The notes under the pieces: model-generated
Seen by the model: only the letters and a program-made list of their open reading frames with translations
The model's database searches: none
Told to the model about the DNA's origin: nothing
Program-made: the position numbers and the translations under genes
Source of the DNA: Actinomycetes bacterium
GTDB taxonomy: Bacteria; Actinomycetota; Acidimicrobiia; Acidimicrobiales; RAAP-2
Assembly (NCBI GenBank): GCA_021799915.1
Contig: JAJYZN010000152.1
Coordinates: 1 to 6,714, forward strand
Direction: 5' to 3'
Length of the DNA stretch: 6,714 nt
Part shown: positions 1 through 6,084 of the stretch, piece after piece
How the letters are laid out: each line of letters begins with the position of its first letter
Position numbering within the stretch: the first letter of the stretch is position 1

Positions 1-800
1 GTCCGGCCGGGCGAGCGTGCCCCACTGGTGCGGGCGCGAGCCCGATGACCCCTCCAGAGCACCCATCCCGCCACCGCCACGGCGGCGACCGTGGTGAACA
101 CCGACGTCCGCACGGCAGCGCGATCCCGCAAGCGCACCGGGTTGCTGAACTCCCGGACCTCCCACCCGCGCCCCTTGGCCGTGCGAGCCAACGACCGATC
201 AGGGTTCACCGCGACAGGGTGGCCGACGGACTCGAGCATCGGGAGGTCCGTCGCCGAGTCCGAGTACGCGGTGGAGAGCGCGAGGTCAATGCCCTCCTGC
301 TCCGCCAACCTGCGGACCGCCGACGCCTTCGCCGGGCCGAACGCGTAGAACGCCATCCGACCCGTGTAGCGCCCCTCGGCGTCGACTTCGGCCCTCGATG
401 CCACCGACCCGTCGACACCGAGGAGCTCGGCCAAGGGCTGGACGATCTCCTCGGGCGCCGCGGAGACCAGGTAGACGAGGTGCCCTGCGCGGCGGTGCTC
501 CTCCATGAGGTCGAGGGCCTCGCGGTAGATGATGGGCTCGATCGTGTCGGAAAGCGTCTCTCGGACGATCGAGGCCACCCGGTCCCGCTCCCACCCTCTG
601 GTGAGCACCAGCATGCTCTCGCGAATCCGGGCCAGCTTCTGCTCGCTGGCGCCGAACTGGAGGAACACGAGCTGCCCGACGACTGCCCGGACCACCGTCC
701 GGCGACTGATGAGGCCACCGCGGCGGAACGGTCTCCCGAATGCAGCGATCGACGCCTTGGCGATGACCGTCTTGTCGAGATCGAAGAAAGCCGCCCGCAC
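1..800 (-). CDS. HAD-IB family phosphatase (SerB-like) with C-terminal membrane helix, 3' end cut by window
   Basis: Probable phosphoserine-phosphatase-like hydrolase of the HAD superfamily, subfamily IB; the substrate cannot be told from sequence. All four HAD motifs are visible: motif I DLDKT (Asp7 nucleophile, Asp9 acid/base), motif II VSAAPEE with Ser113, motif III GPAK with Lys158, and motif IV YSDSATD with Asp181 and Asp185. Residues about 233-250 form a hydrophobic helix (TTVAAVAVAGWVLW) followed by Arg/His residues, so the enzyme is probably anchored in the membrane with its catalytic domain in the cytoplasm. The frame is open to position 1; 266 codons are seen. Family members of this type are about that long, so probably only a short tail is missing. 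The GTG at 800 puts VRAAFFDLDKT at the N-terminus, as in actinobacterial relatives. No good ribosome site lies before it, but a TACAAT box does. It follows ceoC on the same strand after a 44-base gap. Family call is firm; substrate is unknown. Confidence 0.9.
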   Translation of the reverse strand, partial: MRAAFFDLDKTVIAKASIAAFGRPFRRGGLISRRTVVRAVVGQLVFLQFGASEQKLARIRESMLVLTRGWERDRVASIVRETLSDTIEPIIYREALDLMEEHRRAGHLVYLVSAAPEEIVQPLAELLGVDGSVASRAEVDAEGRYTGRMAFYAFGPAKASAVRRLAEQEGIDLALSTAYSDSATDLPMLESVGHPVAVNPDRSLARTAKGRGWEVREFSNPVRLRDRAAVRTSVFTTVAAVAVAGWVLWRGHRARARTSGARSPGR

Positions 801-807
801 GATGGCA

Positions 808-813
808 ATTGTA
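808..813 (-). promoter_or_regulatory. Candidate -10 box for a leaderless HAD transcript
   Basis: On the minus strand TACAAT (5 of 6 to TATAAT) ends seven bases before the GTG at 800. That spacing would put transcription start at or next to the start codon. The only SD-like AGGA (817-820) is 16 bases from the GTG, too far to serve it. No clear -35 is seen. If real, the HAD gene has its own promoter in addition to read-through from ceoBC. Confidence 0.4.
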
Positions 814-844
814 GGGTCCTGTGACGCCGGGATCGGCGCACCAC

Positions 845-1507
845 TTACGTGCCGATGAGCAGTGCCTGCACCGCAGCCTCGACCTCGGCGATGACGAGGG
901 TCAGCACCTCGTCGCCGATCTGGAGCACCGTGTCACCGCGCGGGACGACGAGGCGGTCGTCGCGCACGACGGCCACCACCGTGGCATCGCGAGGAAACTC
1001 GAGATCAGCAATGGCTCGACCGGCCGCCGGCGAGTCCTCCGCCAGGGTCACCTCGACCAGGTGTGCAGCACCTCCTTGGAACTGCAGCAGGCGGACGAGG
1101 GAGCCGACCGATACCGCCTCCTCCACGAGAGCGGTGAGGAGCTGGGGGGTCGAGACGGACACATCCACTCCCCAGCTCTCGTTGAAAAGCCACTGGTTCT
1201 TGGAATGGTTCACCCGGGCCAGCACACGCGGCACTGCGAATTCCTGCTTGGCCAACAAGGAGATCACGAGATTGTCCTCGTCGTCCCCGGTGGCCGCCAC
1301 CACCACGTCGACGGTGCCCATCCCGGCAGCATCGAGCGAGGCAACTTCGCAGGCGTCGGCCGCAACCCACGTCACGTCCAGCTCCTGGCGCCGTCGTTCG
1401 ACGAGATCTGAGTCCTGCTCGATCACCATGACCTCGTGGCCGTTCATGTGGAGGTCCCGTGCGATCGCGGTCCCCACGCTCCCGCCACCTGCAATGGCGA
1501 CCTTCAC
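845..1507 (-). CDS. ceoC: TrkA-family potassium uptake regulatory protein (CeoC-like)
   Basis: Cytoplasmic RCK-type regulatory subunit of potassium transport that binds NAD(H) and gates a membrane partner; 220 residues, the usual single-RCK length. An N-terminal Rossmann TrkA_N domain covers about residues 1-125: GGGSVG at 7-12 is the dinucleotide loop and Glu30, at the end of strand 2 (VMVIE), is placed to bind the ribose of NAD. ADACE, AATGDDEDN and RVNHSKNQWLF follow, as is typical of this branch. A TrkA_C domain covers about residues 140-218. The GTG start at 1507 overlaps the ceoB TGA (GTGA) and has GAGGAG five bases upstream, so translation is probably coupled. The second position in the pair and motifs such as the WGVDVSVSTP segment fit mycobacterial CeoC better than CeoB. 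The partner channel is not in the window unless it is the divergent permease. Confidence 0.93.
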   Translation of the reverse strand: MKVAIAGGGSVGTAIARDLHMNGHEVMVIEQDSDLVERRRQELDVTWVAADACEVASLDAAGMGTVDVVVAATGDDEDNLVISLLAKQEFAVPRVLARVNHSKNQWLFNESWGVDVSVSTPQLLTALVEEAVSVGSLVRLLQFQGGAAHLVEVTLAEDSPAAGRAIADLEFPRDATVVAVVRDDRLVVPRGDTVLQIGDEVLTLVIAEVEAAVQALLIGT

Positions 1508-2211
1508 GACCGCTCCTCGCTGCCGGGCGCAGCGCCGGTGACGGTCGTGCCCTCTGTCGTGCCGGTCTCGGCCATGAGCGCCTCGAGCTCGGCCAACGCA
1601 TCCCGCATCACCGCGACGTGAAGCTGGTCGCCCTCCTGCCCCACGAGGTCGCATCCATCGAGGCGGGGCACACCGGCCCGGGTGACGCCGACCAGTCGGA
1701 TCCTCCCGGGGCTCTCGATCCCCGCGAGCTTGCGCCCCGCCCAATGCTCGGGCAGCTCGCGCTCGATCAGCACGAGGCGTCCAGAAGCGTCGGCCCATTC
1801 CCCGGCCGCCGCCTCGGGCAGCAGGCGGCGCCGTACCTGGTCGATCGTCCAGGTCACCGTTGCGACCGTCGGGATGCCCAGGCGCTGGTAGATCTCGGCC
1901 CGGCGCGGGTCGTAGATCCGGGCCACGACCCGAGGTATCTGGTAGGTCTCCCGTGCGATCCGCACCGTGAGGATGTTGGTGTTGTCACCACTGGTCACCG
2001 CAGCCAGGGCGGTAGCCCCGATCGCTCCGGCGTGCTCGAGGTCGTCACGATCGAACCCCGAGCCCACGATGCGCTGCCCCGGCCATGACTCGGGAAGCCG
2101 ACGAAAGGCGCGCGGTGACCGGTCGATCACCGCGACGTCGTGCCCCTCGTTCACCAGAGCGACGGCGAGGCCCGATCCCACACGTCCGCACCCCACGACC
2201 ACCATGTGCAC
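1504..2211 (-). CDS. ceoB: TrkA-family potassium uptake regulatory protein (CeoB-like)
   Basis: First of the tandem RCK regulatory subunits; cytoplasmic, NAD(H)-binding, expected to assemble with CeoC. With the GTG at 2211 it has 235 residues. The N-terminal VHMVVVGCGRVG carries the Rossmann loop GCGRVG at 7-12 and Asp30 at the end of strand 2 (VAVID). Other family marks are GSGFDRDDLEHAG, AAVTSGDNTN, RVVARIYDPRRAEIYQRLGI and TWTIDQVRRRLL; a TrkA_C-like domain occupies about residues 145-220. The start is uncertain. GTG 2211 matches the family N-terminus (Met-His-hydrophobic) but has no ribosome site. GTG 2232 would add seven residues and has AGGA six bases upstream. GTG 2304 would add 31 unusual residues and falls in a hairpin. 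The gene faces away from the permease at 3275, as ceoB does in mycobacteria, but here a TnpB-like remnant separates them. Confidence 0.93.
   Translation of the reverse strand: MHMVVVGCGRVGSGLAVALVNEGHDVAVIDRSPRAFRRLPESWPGQRIVGSGFDRDDLEHAGAIGATALAAVTSGDNTNILTVRIARETYQIPRVVARIYDPRRAEIYQRLGIPTVATVTWTIDQVRRRLLPEAAAGEWADASGRLVLIERELPEHWAGRKLAGIESPGRIRLVGVTRAGVPRLDGCDLVGQEGDQLHVAVMRDALAELEALMAETGTTEGTTVTGAAPGSEERS
1513..1518 (-). promoter_or_regulatory. Strong ribosome binding site for ceoC
   Basis: GAGGAG on the minus strand lies five bases before the GTG at 1507 and sits inside the last codons of ceoB. It fixes the ceoC start and supports translational coupling through the 4-base GTGA overlap. 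Confidence 0.8.
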
Positions 2212-2238
2212 GCTGACAGTGCAACACGACACGTGAGG

Positions 2239-2242
2239 TCCT
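2239..2242 (-). promoter_or_regulatory. Possible ribosome binding site favouring the alternative ceoB start at 2232
   Basis: AGGA on the minus strand stands six bases before the GTG at 2232, in frame with ceoB. It is the only reasonable Shine-Dalgarno match near the N-terminus of that gene and argues for a 242-residue form, against the family-based start at 2211. Confidence 0.4.
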
Positions 2243-2286
2243 GTAAAGCCCGGGCACCGGTCACCTGTCGAAGCCGTTGCAGCCGA

Positions 2287-2308
2287 GTGAGCGATGGTGA
2301 TCACTCAC
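2287..2308. other. Nine-base-pair hairpin just past the TnpB remnant
   Basis: GTGAGCGAT (2287-2295), loop GGTG, then ATCACTCAC (2300-2308): a nine-pair stem with one G-T wobble. It begins 14 bases past the TGA of the TnpB-like frame. There is no T-run, so it is not a textbook intrinsic terminator. IS200/IS605-type elements carry subterminal hairpins rather than inverted repeats, and TnpB guide RNAs arise from this side of the gene, so it may be the right-end structure of the lost element. It could also be an operator for ceoB. Confidence 0.45.
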
Positions 2309-2321
2309 GCTGCACCGTTCC

Positions 2322-3032
2322 TCAACACTCGGCGGAACTCAGTCCCGCCTTGCGGGTGGTCCCGAACGATCTTGGGCCACCGGCACCCTTGGACCGCACG
2401 ACCCGAGCTGTAGCTCGCTCTTCCCCATGCTCTGCTGGAGTCGAGGCACACCTCCTCTCTTGGCGTGCTCGATGTCCGAGCCCGCGTCTCGCGATGACAA
2501 GAGCCGCCGCACGGTGGCCCGAGGCATCGGCTGAGATCTCTTGGAGTGAGCCGAGCCAGTGCTCGGTGCCCCACTTGCTGGTGTAGGCCGGATCGACGGC
2601 AATGACGGCGACCCCGGCGTTGGTCGCCATCTGGACCAGGCGTTGAGAGAACTTGGCCGTCGGGATACCTGCGAGTAGGCGTCGGAAGCTCTTCTCCCGC
2701 CTGCCCCGTGAAGGACGGTGTCCCGTGCGCTCTTTGCCCAGCTCCCGAGCCTCGGCGACGTCCAGGTTCTCGATCACGATGGCCCGACAGCCGCTGTCCC
2801 GTGCGGTCGTGAGCAACTCGGAGATCGCCTGGCGCAGGTGGCCGTCACGGGCGGTGGCGGGCAAGTTGGAGAGTGCGAGCGGGATCGTGCCCGGACGGCC
2901 GAGAGGGTTCCCAGAGGGGTCCACCACCATCGCTGCGAGGTGCCCTGCGTTGACGTCGACGGCCAGGACCCGGTGCCCTCGGAGCTGGCCTACCCGGATC
3001 TCGGAGCTCGAACGCGGGGTCACGCACGACAC
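2322..3032 (-). pseudogene. 5'-truncated TnpB-related (IS200/IS605 OrfB-like) RuvC protein
   Basis: This is the C-terminal nuclease half of the TnpB-related accessory protein family common in actinobacteria. Seen in order: VLAVDVNAGHLAA (RuvC-I Asp, codon 2955-2957), RAIVIENLDVAEARELG (RuvC-II Glu, codon 2769-2771), a basic patch, AGIPTAKFSQRLVQMA, VDPAYTSKWG, and DASGHRAAALVIARRGLG (probable RuvC-III Asp, codon 2526-2528). The paired cysteines of the canonical TnpB zinc finger are absent; Trp residues (SKWGTEHW) stand there, which I believe is normal in this subfamily. Full-length relatives have several hundred residues before RuvC-I. Here only about 25 unrecognised ones precede it from the GTG at 3032, so the RNA-binding N-terminal half is gone. 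The start given is a formal boundary with no ribosome site; the frame is open further upstream but does not resemble the family. No stop or frameshift interrupts the conserved part. It is read toward ceoB. Confidence 0.8.
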
Positions 3033-3157
3033 CGCACTCGCCCGGCGCTCCGTGAAGTGGCTCGACGAGCGCAGCACGGACGCCCCAGAAAGTGCCCAAC
3101 TCGCGGCTTGACAACGATAGGAGCATCGACTGTTGGCAACACCGGCGCACCGCCTTT

Positions 3158-3186
3158 GGCCGGCACACCTCACAGCAGGCCGGCAC
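3158..3186. repeat. Direct repeat GGCCGGCAC upstream of the permease
   Basis: GGCCGGCAC occurs at 3158-3166 and again at 3178-3186, 20 bases from start to start, about two helical turns. It lies about 75-105 bases upstream of the -10 box at 3263. The spacing would suit an operator pair on one DNA face. In such GC-rich sequence chance occurrence is also possible. Confidence 0.3.
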
Positions 3187-3262
3187 CGATGGGACAACCG
3201 GCCTCGGACGCCTCTGTGATCGAGCGTCGGCAGCCCATCTGGTGACCGCGGGCCATCAGTTC

Positions 3263-3268
3263 TACTCT
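3263..3268 (+). promoter_or_regulatory. -10 box for leaderless permease transcript
   Basis: TACTCT fits the TANNNT pattern of actinobacterial -10 boxes and ends six bases before the GTG at 3275, so transcription would begin at or next to the start codon. The hexamer 17 bases upstream, TGGTGA (3240-3245), matches TTGACA at only three positions. No Shine-Dalgarno precedes the GTG, which supports a leaderless start. Confidence 0.5.
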
Positions 3269-3274
3269 TGCGCG

Positions 3275-6004
3275 GTGGATACCCACGAGCGCGACGACCC
3301 GTCGTCGGACGACCGGGACGGTTCATCGGACCCAGGGAGCGCGGCGCAGGGCGCGAGAGGTGCCGACGGCGCAGCCCATCCGGCACGCGGGCTCCGGCGC
3401 CCGCTCCCTCCGCCGCCCCGGCCCATCGCCCTGCCCTCGGGTGTGGCGTCACAGTTCCCCGAATCGATCCGCTACCGGATGAAGAATTGGCTGCTCGGAC
3501 CGCCACTGGTCACCGAGCAGCTCAGCAGCGAGCGGCTCGGGCGGCCGACTGCCCTCGGCGTGCTGTCGCCGGACTGCATCTCCTCGTCGGCGTACGGCAC
3601 CGAGGAGATGCTGACCCAGCTCGTCCCCTACGTCGGCCTGGCCGCCTTCACCCTGGTCGTGCCCATCACGTTGGCCATCATCGGCGTGCTGTTCTTCGTC
3701 ACCCTCTCGTACCTCGAGGTCATCCAGCTCTACACCAAGGCCGGCGGTTCTTACGTGGTCGCCCGTGACAACTTCGGGCCCCAAGTGGCCCAGGTGGCCG
3801 CCGTTGCCCTCCTCATCGACTACACGGTCACCGTCGCCGTCCAGACCTCGGCTGGCACCGCTGCGCTCACGAGCGCCCTGCCGTCCTTGTTGAGCTACAC
3901 CGTTCCCATCACGGTCGGCGTGGTCCTCGTCCTGCTGTACGGGAACCTCCGGGGCATCCGCGAGGCGGGGAAGTACTTCGCCTTCCCGACGTACTTCTTC
4001 ATCTTCAGCTTGGGAAGCGTCATCATCGTGGGCTACGTGAAAGCGGCTCTGGGTGATCTTCACGCCAAACCGCTGCCACCGGCCTCCGAGCTGGTCGGCC
4101 AGCACATCGGGACCCCGGGGGGCGGGCTGCTCATGGGGCTGGCCTTCATCTCGCTCCTCAGGTCCTTCGCCAATGGCGGATCGTCGCTCACCGGGTTGGA
4201 GGCGATCTCGAACGGGGTGAGCAGCTTCCGGCCTCCAGAGTCCCGCAATGCCCGGGTCACGCTCGTGGCGATGAGCTCGGTGCTGGCGTTCTTGGTCCTC
4301 GGTGTGACCCTCCTGGCCCGCTGGACCCACGCCGTCCCCTACGCCATCGGCTCGCCCACCGTCGTGTCCCAGGAGGTGCGCGACGTGCTCGGGAGCAGGG
4401 GGATCGGGCACGTCCTTTTCTACGTGGTCCAGTTCGCCACGATGCTCATCCTCTATACGGGTGGCAACACGAGCTTCAACGGGTTCCCCTACCTCGCCAG
4501 CTTCGTGGCCGGGGACTCGTTCCTGCCCCGCCAGCTCACCCGCCGTGGCCACCGACTGGCGTTCTCCAACGGCATCATCGTCCTGTCCGTCGTGGCCGTC
4601 ACGCTGATCCTCGTCTTCCAGGCGAGGGTCGATGCCCTCGTCGCCCTCTACGCCATCGGCGTGTTCACCGGGTTCTTCATGGCCGGGTCGGGGATGGTGA
4701 AGCACCATCTGCGCGAGCGTGGTCCGCACTGGCGGCGCAGCGTGATCGTGAACGGCTTCGCCGCCGTGCTCACGGCCAGTGTCGTCCTCATCTTCGCCGT
4801 GGCCAAATTCCTGGAGGGCGCGTGGGTGGTCGTGGTGCTGGGCCCGCTGCTCTACTGGGGACTCATCCGGCTCCACAAGGAGTACCAAGAGGAGTCCGAA
4901 CAACTCGAGGTGGGAGCGATCCGGGCGTCAGAGGGGCGAATCCTCCGCCGGCACGTCGTGGTCGTCCTGGTCGACCGGTTGGACATGGCGACCGCCCGGG
5001 CCATCCGCTATGCCCGGACCCTCGCCCCTGACGACCTACGCGCAGTCCATTTCGACATCGACGGCGCGGTTGCACGAGAGCTGGAGCGCGAGTGGAGCAG
5101 GCTGGGCCTTTCTCGCCTCCCGCTCGACATCGTCGAATGCCCTGATCGACGCCTTGCCCGCGCCGCCATCGAGCTGGCAGCCGAGGCGGTCGCCGACGGC
5201 GACACCGAATGCACGGTCCTGCTCCCCCGGCGGAGCTTCAGCTCGGGATGGGGAAGGTTCCTCCACGACCGCACGGCCGACCGGATCGCCACCGTCCTCG
5301 GCCAAGTGCCTCACGTGAGCGCGACCATCGTCCCCTACGACCTCCACGGGCGTTGGGGCGACCGGGGCGAGCAGTACCGCCAGATCGTCCAGCGCGCGGT
5401 CACCGCCGGCCCGGGGCCCGAAAGCACCTCGGCCACTGCTCCTGCGACCGGGACGAGCACCGGCGTGGTCGAGAGCCCGGACGACGACACGGCAAGCGGG
5501 CGTGGTCTCTACGCAACACTTGGGACCGGAGAGACGGGTGGGCAGGCGATCGACGGCGATGGCGCCAACGACACATCGACCGGCACGAGCACGAGCACGA
5601 GCCCGCCCACCCCGGAGCCATCGCGCGGCCGCGGCTCCCGGCGCGACCGCGCCCGGGAAGCCGCGACGTCGCCGGCTGACCAGGCCCTCGCCCGGCGGTC
5701 CGCCGGCACCAGCCCCGTGGGTTCTGTCCAATTCCGCGAACGGGTCCGCATCGCCGGACGCGTCCGCTCGGTCCGTGTCCAGCCCCGGGCAGGTACGTCG
5801 AACCTCGAGTGCATCCTGAACGACGGCACCGGCAGCATCCTGCTCGTGTTCCAAGGCCGGCCTCGTATCCCCGGCATCGAGCCGGGTGCGCGCCTGGTCG
5901 CCGAAGGCATGGTGGGCTCCTGGGGACAGCGCATGGCCATCTTGAACCCCGACTACGAACTGGTGTCGGGCTCCGACGGGCCTCCTCCCGCCACCGCCTC
6001 GTGA
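3275..6004 (+). CDS. APC/KUP-superfamily permease (KimA-like) fused to USP-like and OB-fold domains
   Basis: Probable proton-coupled potassium (or amino-acid) importer in the plasma membrane; 909 residues from GTG 3275. Residues 1-68 are acidic, then Pro-rich (RPLPPPPRP). Residues about 92-534 hold 12 hydrophobic segments of the APC fold. Segment 1 is broken by SPDCISSSAYGTEE with Asp100 and Tyr107; KAGGSYVVARDNFG follows segment 2; DYTVTVAVQ (Asp182, Thr186) lies in segment 3; SLTGLEAISNGV (Thr306, Glu309) in segment 6; FPYLASFVAGDSFLPRQL after segment 8. These match KimA/YdaO-type K+ importers. Residues about 555-689 form an alpha/beta USP-like cytosolic domain (HVVVVLVDRLD). Residues 709-812 are a Ser/Thr/Gly-rich linker ending in a basic RGRGSRRDRAR patch. 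Residues about 814-897 are an OB-fold (VRIAGRVRSV, NDGTGSILLVF, GRPRIPGIEPG, NPDYELV) like mycobacterial Rv2694c. The start rests on the leaderless -10 box and G/C-rich codons; Met69 (3479) is the alternative. It is divergent from ceoBC. Substrate is inferred; a family role in amino-acid transport cannot be excluded. Confidence 0.88.
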   Translation: MDTHERDDPSSDDRDGSSDPGSAAQGARGADGAAHPARGLRRPLPPPPRPIALPSGVASQFPESIRYRMKNWLLGPPLVTEQLSSERLGRPTALGVLSPDCISSSAYGTEEMLTQLVPYVGLAAFTLVVPITLAIIGVLFFVTLSYLEVIQLYTKAGGSYVVARDNFGPQVAQVAAVALLIDYTVTVAVQTSAGTAALTSALPSLLSYTVPITVGVVLVLLYGNLRGIREAGKYFAFPTYFFIFSLGSVIIVGYVKAALGDLHAKPLPPASELVGQHIGTPGGGLLMGLAFISLLRSFANGGSSLTGLEAISNGVSSFRPPESRNARVTLVAMSSVLAFLVLGVTLLARWTHAVPYAIGSPTVVSQEVRDVLGSRGIGHVLFYVVQFATMLILYTGGNTSFNGFPYLASFVAGDSFLPRQLTRRGHRLAFSNGIIVLSVVAVTLILVFQARVDALVALYAIGVFTGFFMAGSGMVKHHLRERGPHWRRSVIVNGFAAVLTASVVLIFAVAKFLEGAWVVVVLGPLLYWGLIRLHKEYQEESEQLEVGAIRASEGRILRRHVVVVLVDRLDMATARAIRYARTLAPDDLRAVHFDIDGAVARELEREWSRLGLSRLPLDIVECPDRRLARAAIELAAEAVADGDTECTVLLPRRSFSSGWGRFLHDRTADRIATVLGQVPHVSATIVPYDLHGRWGDRGEQYRQIVQRAVTAGPGPESTSATAPATGTSTGVVESPDDDTASGRGLYATLGTGETGGQAIDGDGANDTSTGTSTSTSPPTPEPSRGRGSRRDRAREAATSPADQALARRSAGTSPVGSVQFRERVRIAGRVRSVRVQPRAGTSNLECILNDGTGSILLVFQGRPRIPGIEPGARLVAEGMVGSWGQRMAILNPDYELVSGSDGPPPATAS
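5584..5601 (+). repeat. CACGAG x3 microsatellite in the linker
   Basis: Three exact tandem copies of CACGAG encode a Thr-Ser alternation in the disordered linker between the USP-like and OB-fold domains. The unit is six bases, so copy-number change would lengthen or shorten the linker by two residues without shifting the frame. Confidence 0.75.
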
Positions 6005-6054
6005 GAGAATGACCGCTGTTCAGCGCCCTGAGGAACCTGCGACAGAACGCTTCC

Positions 6055-6084
6055 TTGCCTCCGGGCCGCTCCAGTCGCTATCGT
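6055..6084 (+). promoter_or_regulatory. Weak candidate promoter for hppA
   Basis: TTGCCT (6055-6060) and TATCGT (6079-6084), 18 bases apart, give TTGNNT and TANNNT half-matches. It would leave a leader of about 210 bases before the ATG at 6300. In GC-rich DNA such matches are rare but not compelling. Confidence 0.25.

Larger units (their letters stand above)
3033..3274. other. Intergenic region between TnpB remnant and permease
   Basis: No gene is recognised here. Open frames on both strands cross it but resemble no family. It is where the missing 5' part of the TnpB-like gene would be expected, yet nothing of it is visible. A perfect TTGACA at 3108-3113 has no matching -10 box. The 3' end carries a 9-base direct repeat and the permease promoter, listed separately. 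Confidence 0.55.

Noticed and set aside
2992..3020. T-arm-like GTTCGAGCTC hint of a tRNA on the minus strand
   Set aside because: The flanking bases do not form a five-pair T stem, and no anticodon or acceptor arm can be drawn.
3108..3136. Perfect TTGACA -35 upstream of the permease
   Set aside because: No TANNNT-like -10 lies 16-19 bases downstream, so it is probably chance.
3092..3274. Longer permease start at GTG 3092, adding 61 residues
   Set aside because: The added segment lacks the codon bias of the gene, resembles no family, has no ribosome site, and covers the promoter-like TACTCT box just before GTG 3275.
3110..3274. c-di-AMP (ydaO-type) riboswitch before the permease
   Set aside because: None of the conserved ydaO core segments is recognisable, and the promoter appears to lie right at the start codon.
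3033..3506. Extension of the TnpB-like frame upstream into the permease N-terminus
   Set aside because: The frame stays open through GC-rich sequence but reads as Arg/Pro/Gly-rich shadow of the permease coding strand and shows no TnpB N-terminal features.
3449..4903. 484-codon open frame antisense to the permease
   Set aside because: It is a shadow: its composition (Asp/Glu/Gly/His-rich, no domains) mirrors the membrane-protein codons on the other strand, which carry clear family motifs.
5036..5854. 272-codon open frame antisense to the USP-like/linker region
   Set aside because: No recognisable motif; the opposite strand has an uninterrupted multi-domain protein with coding bias.
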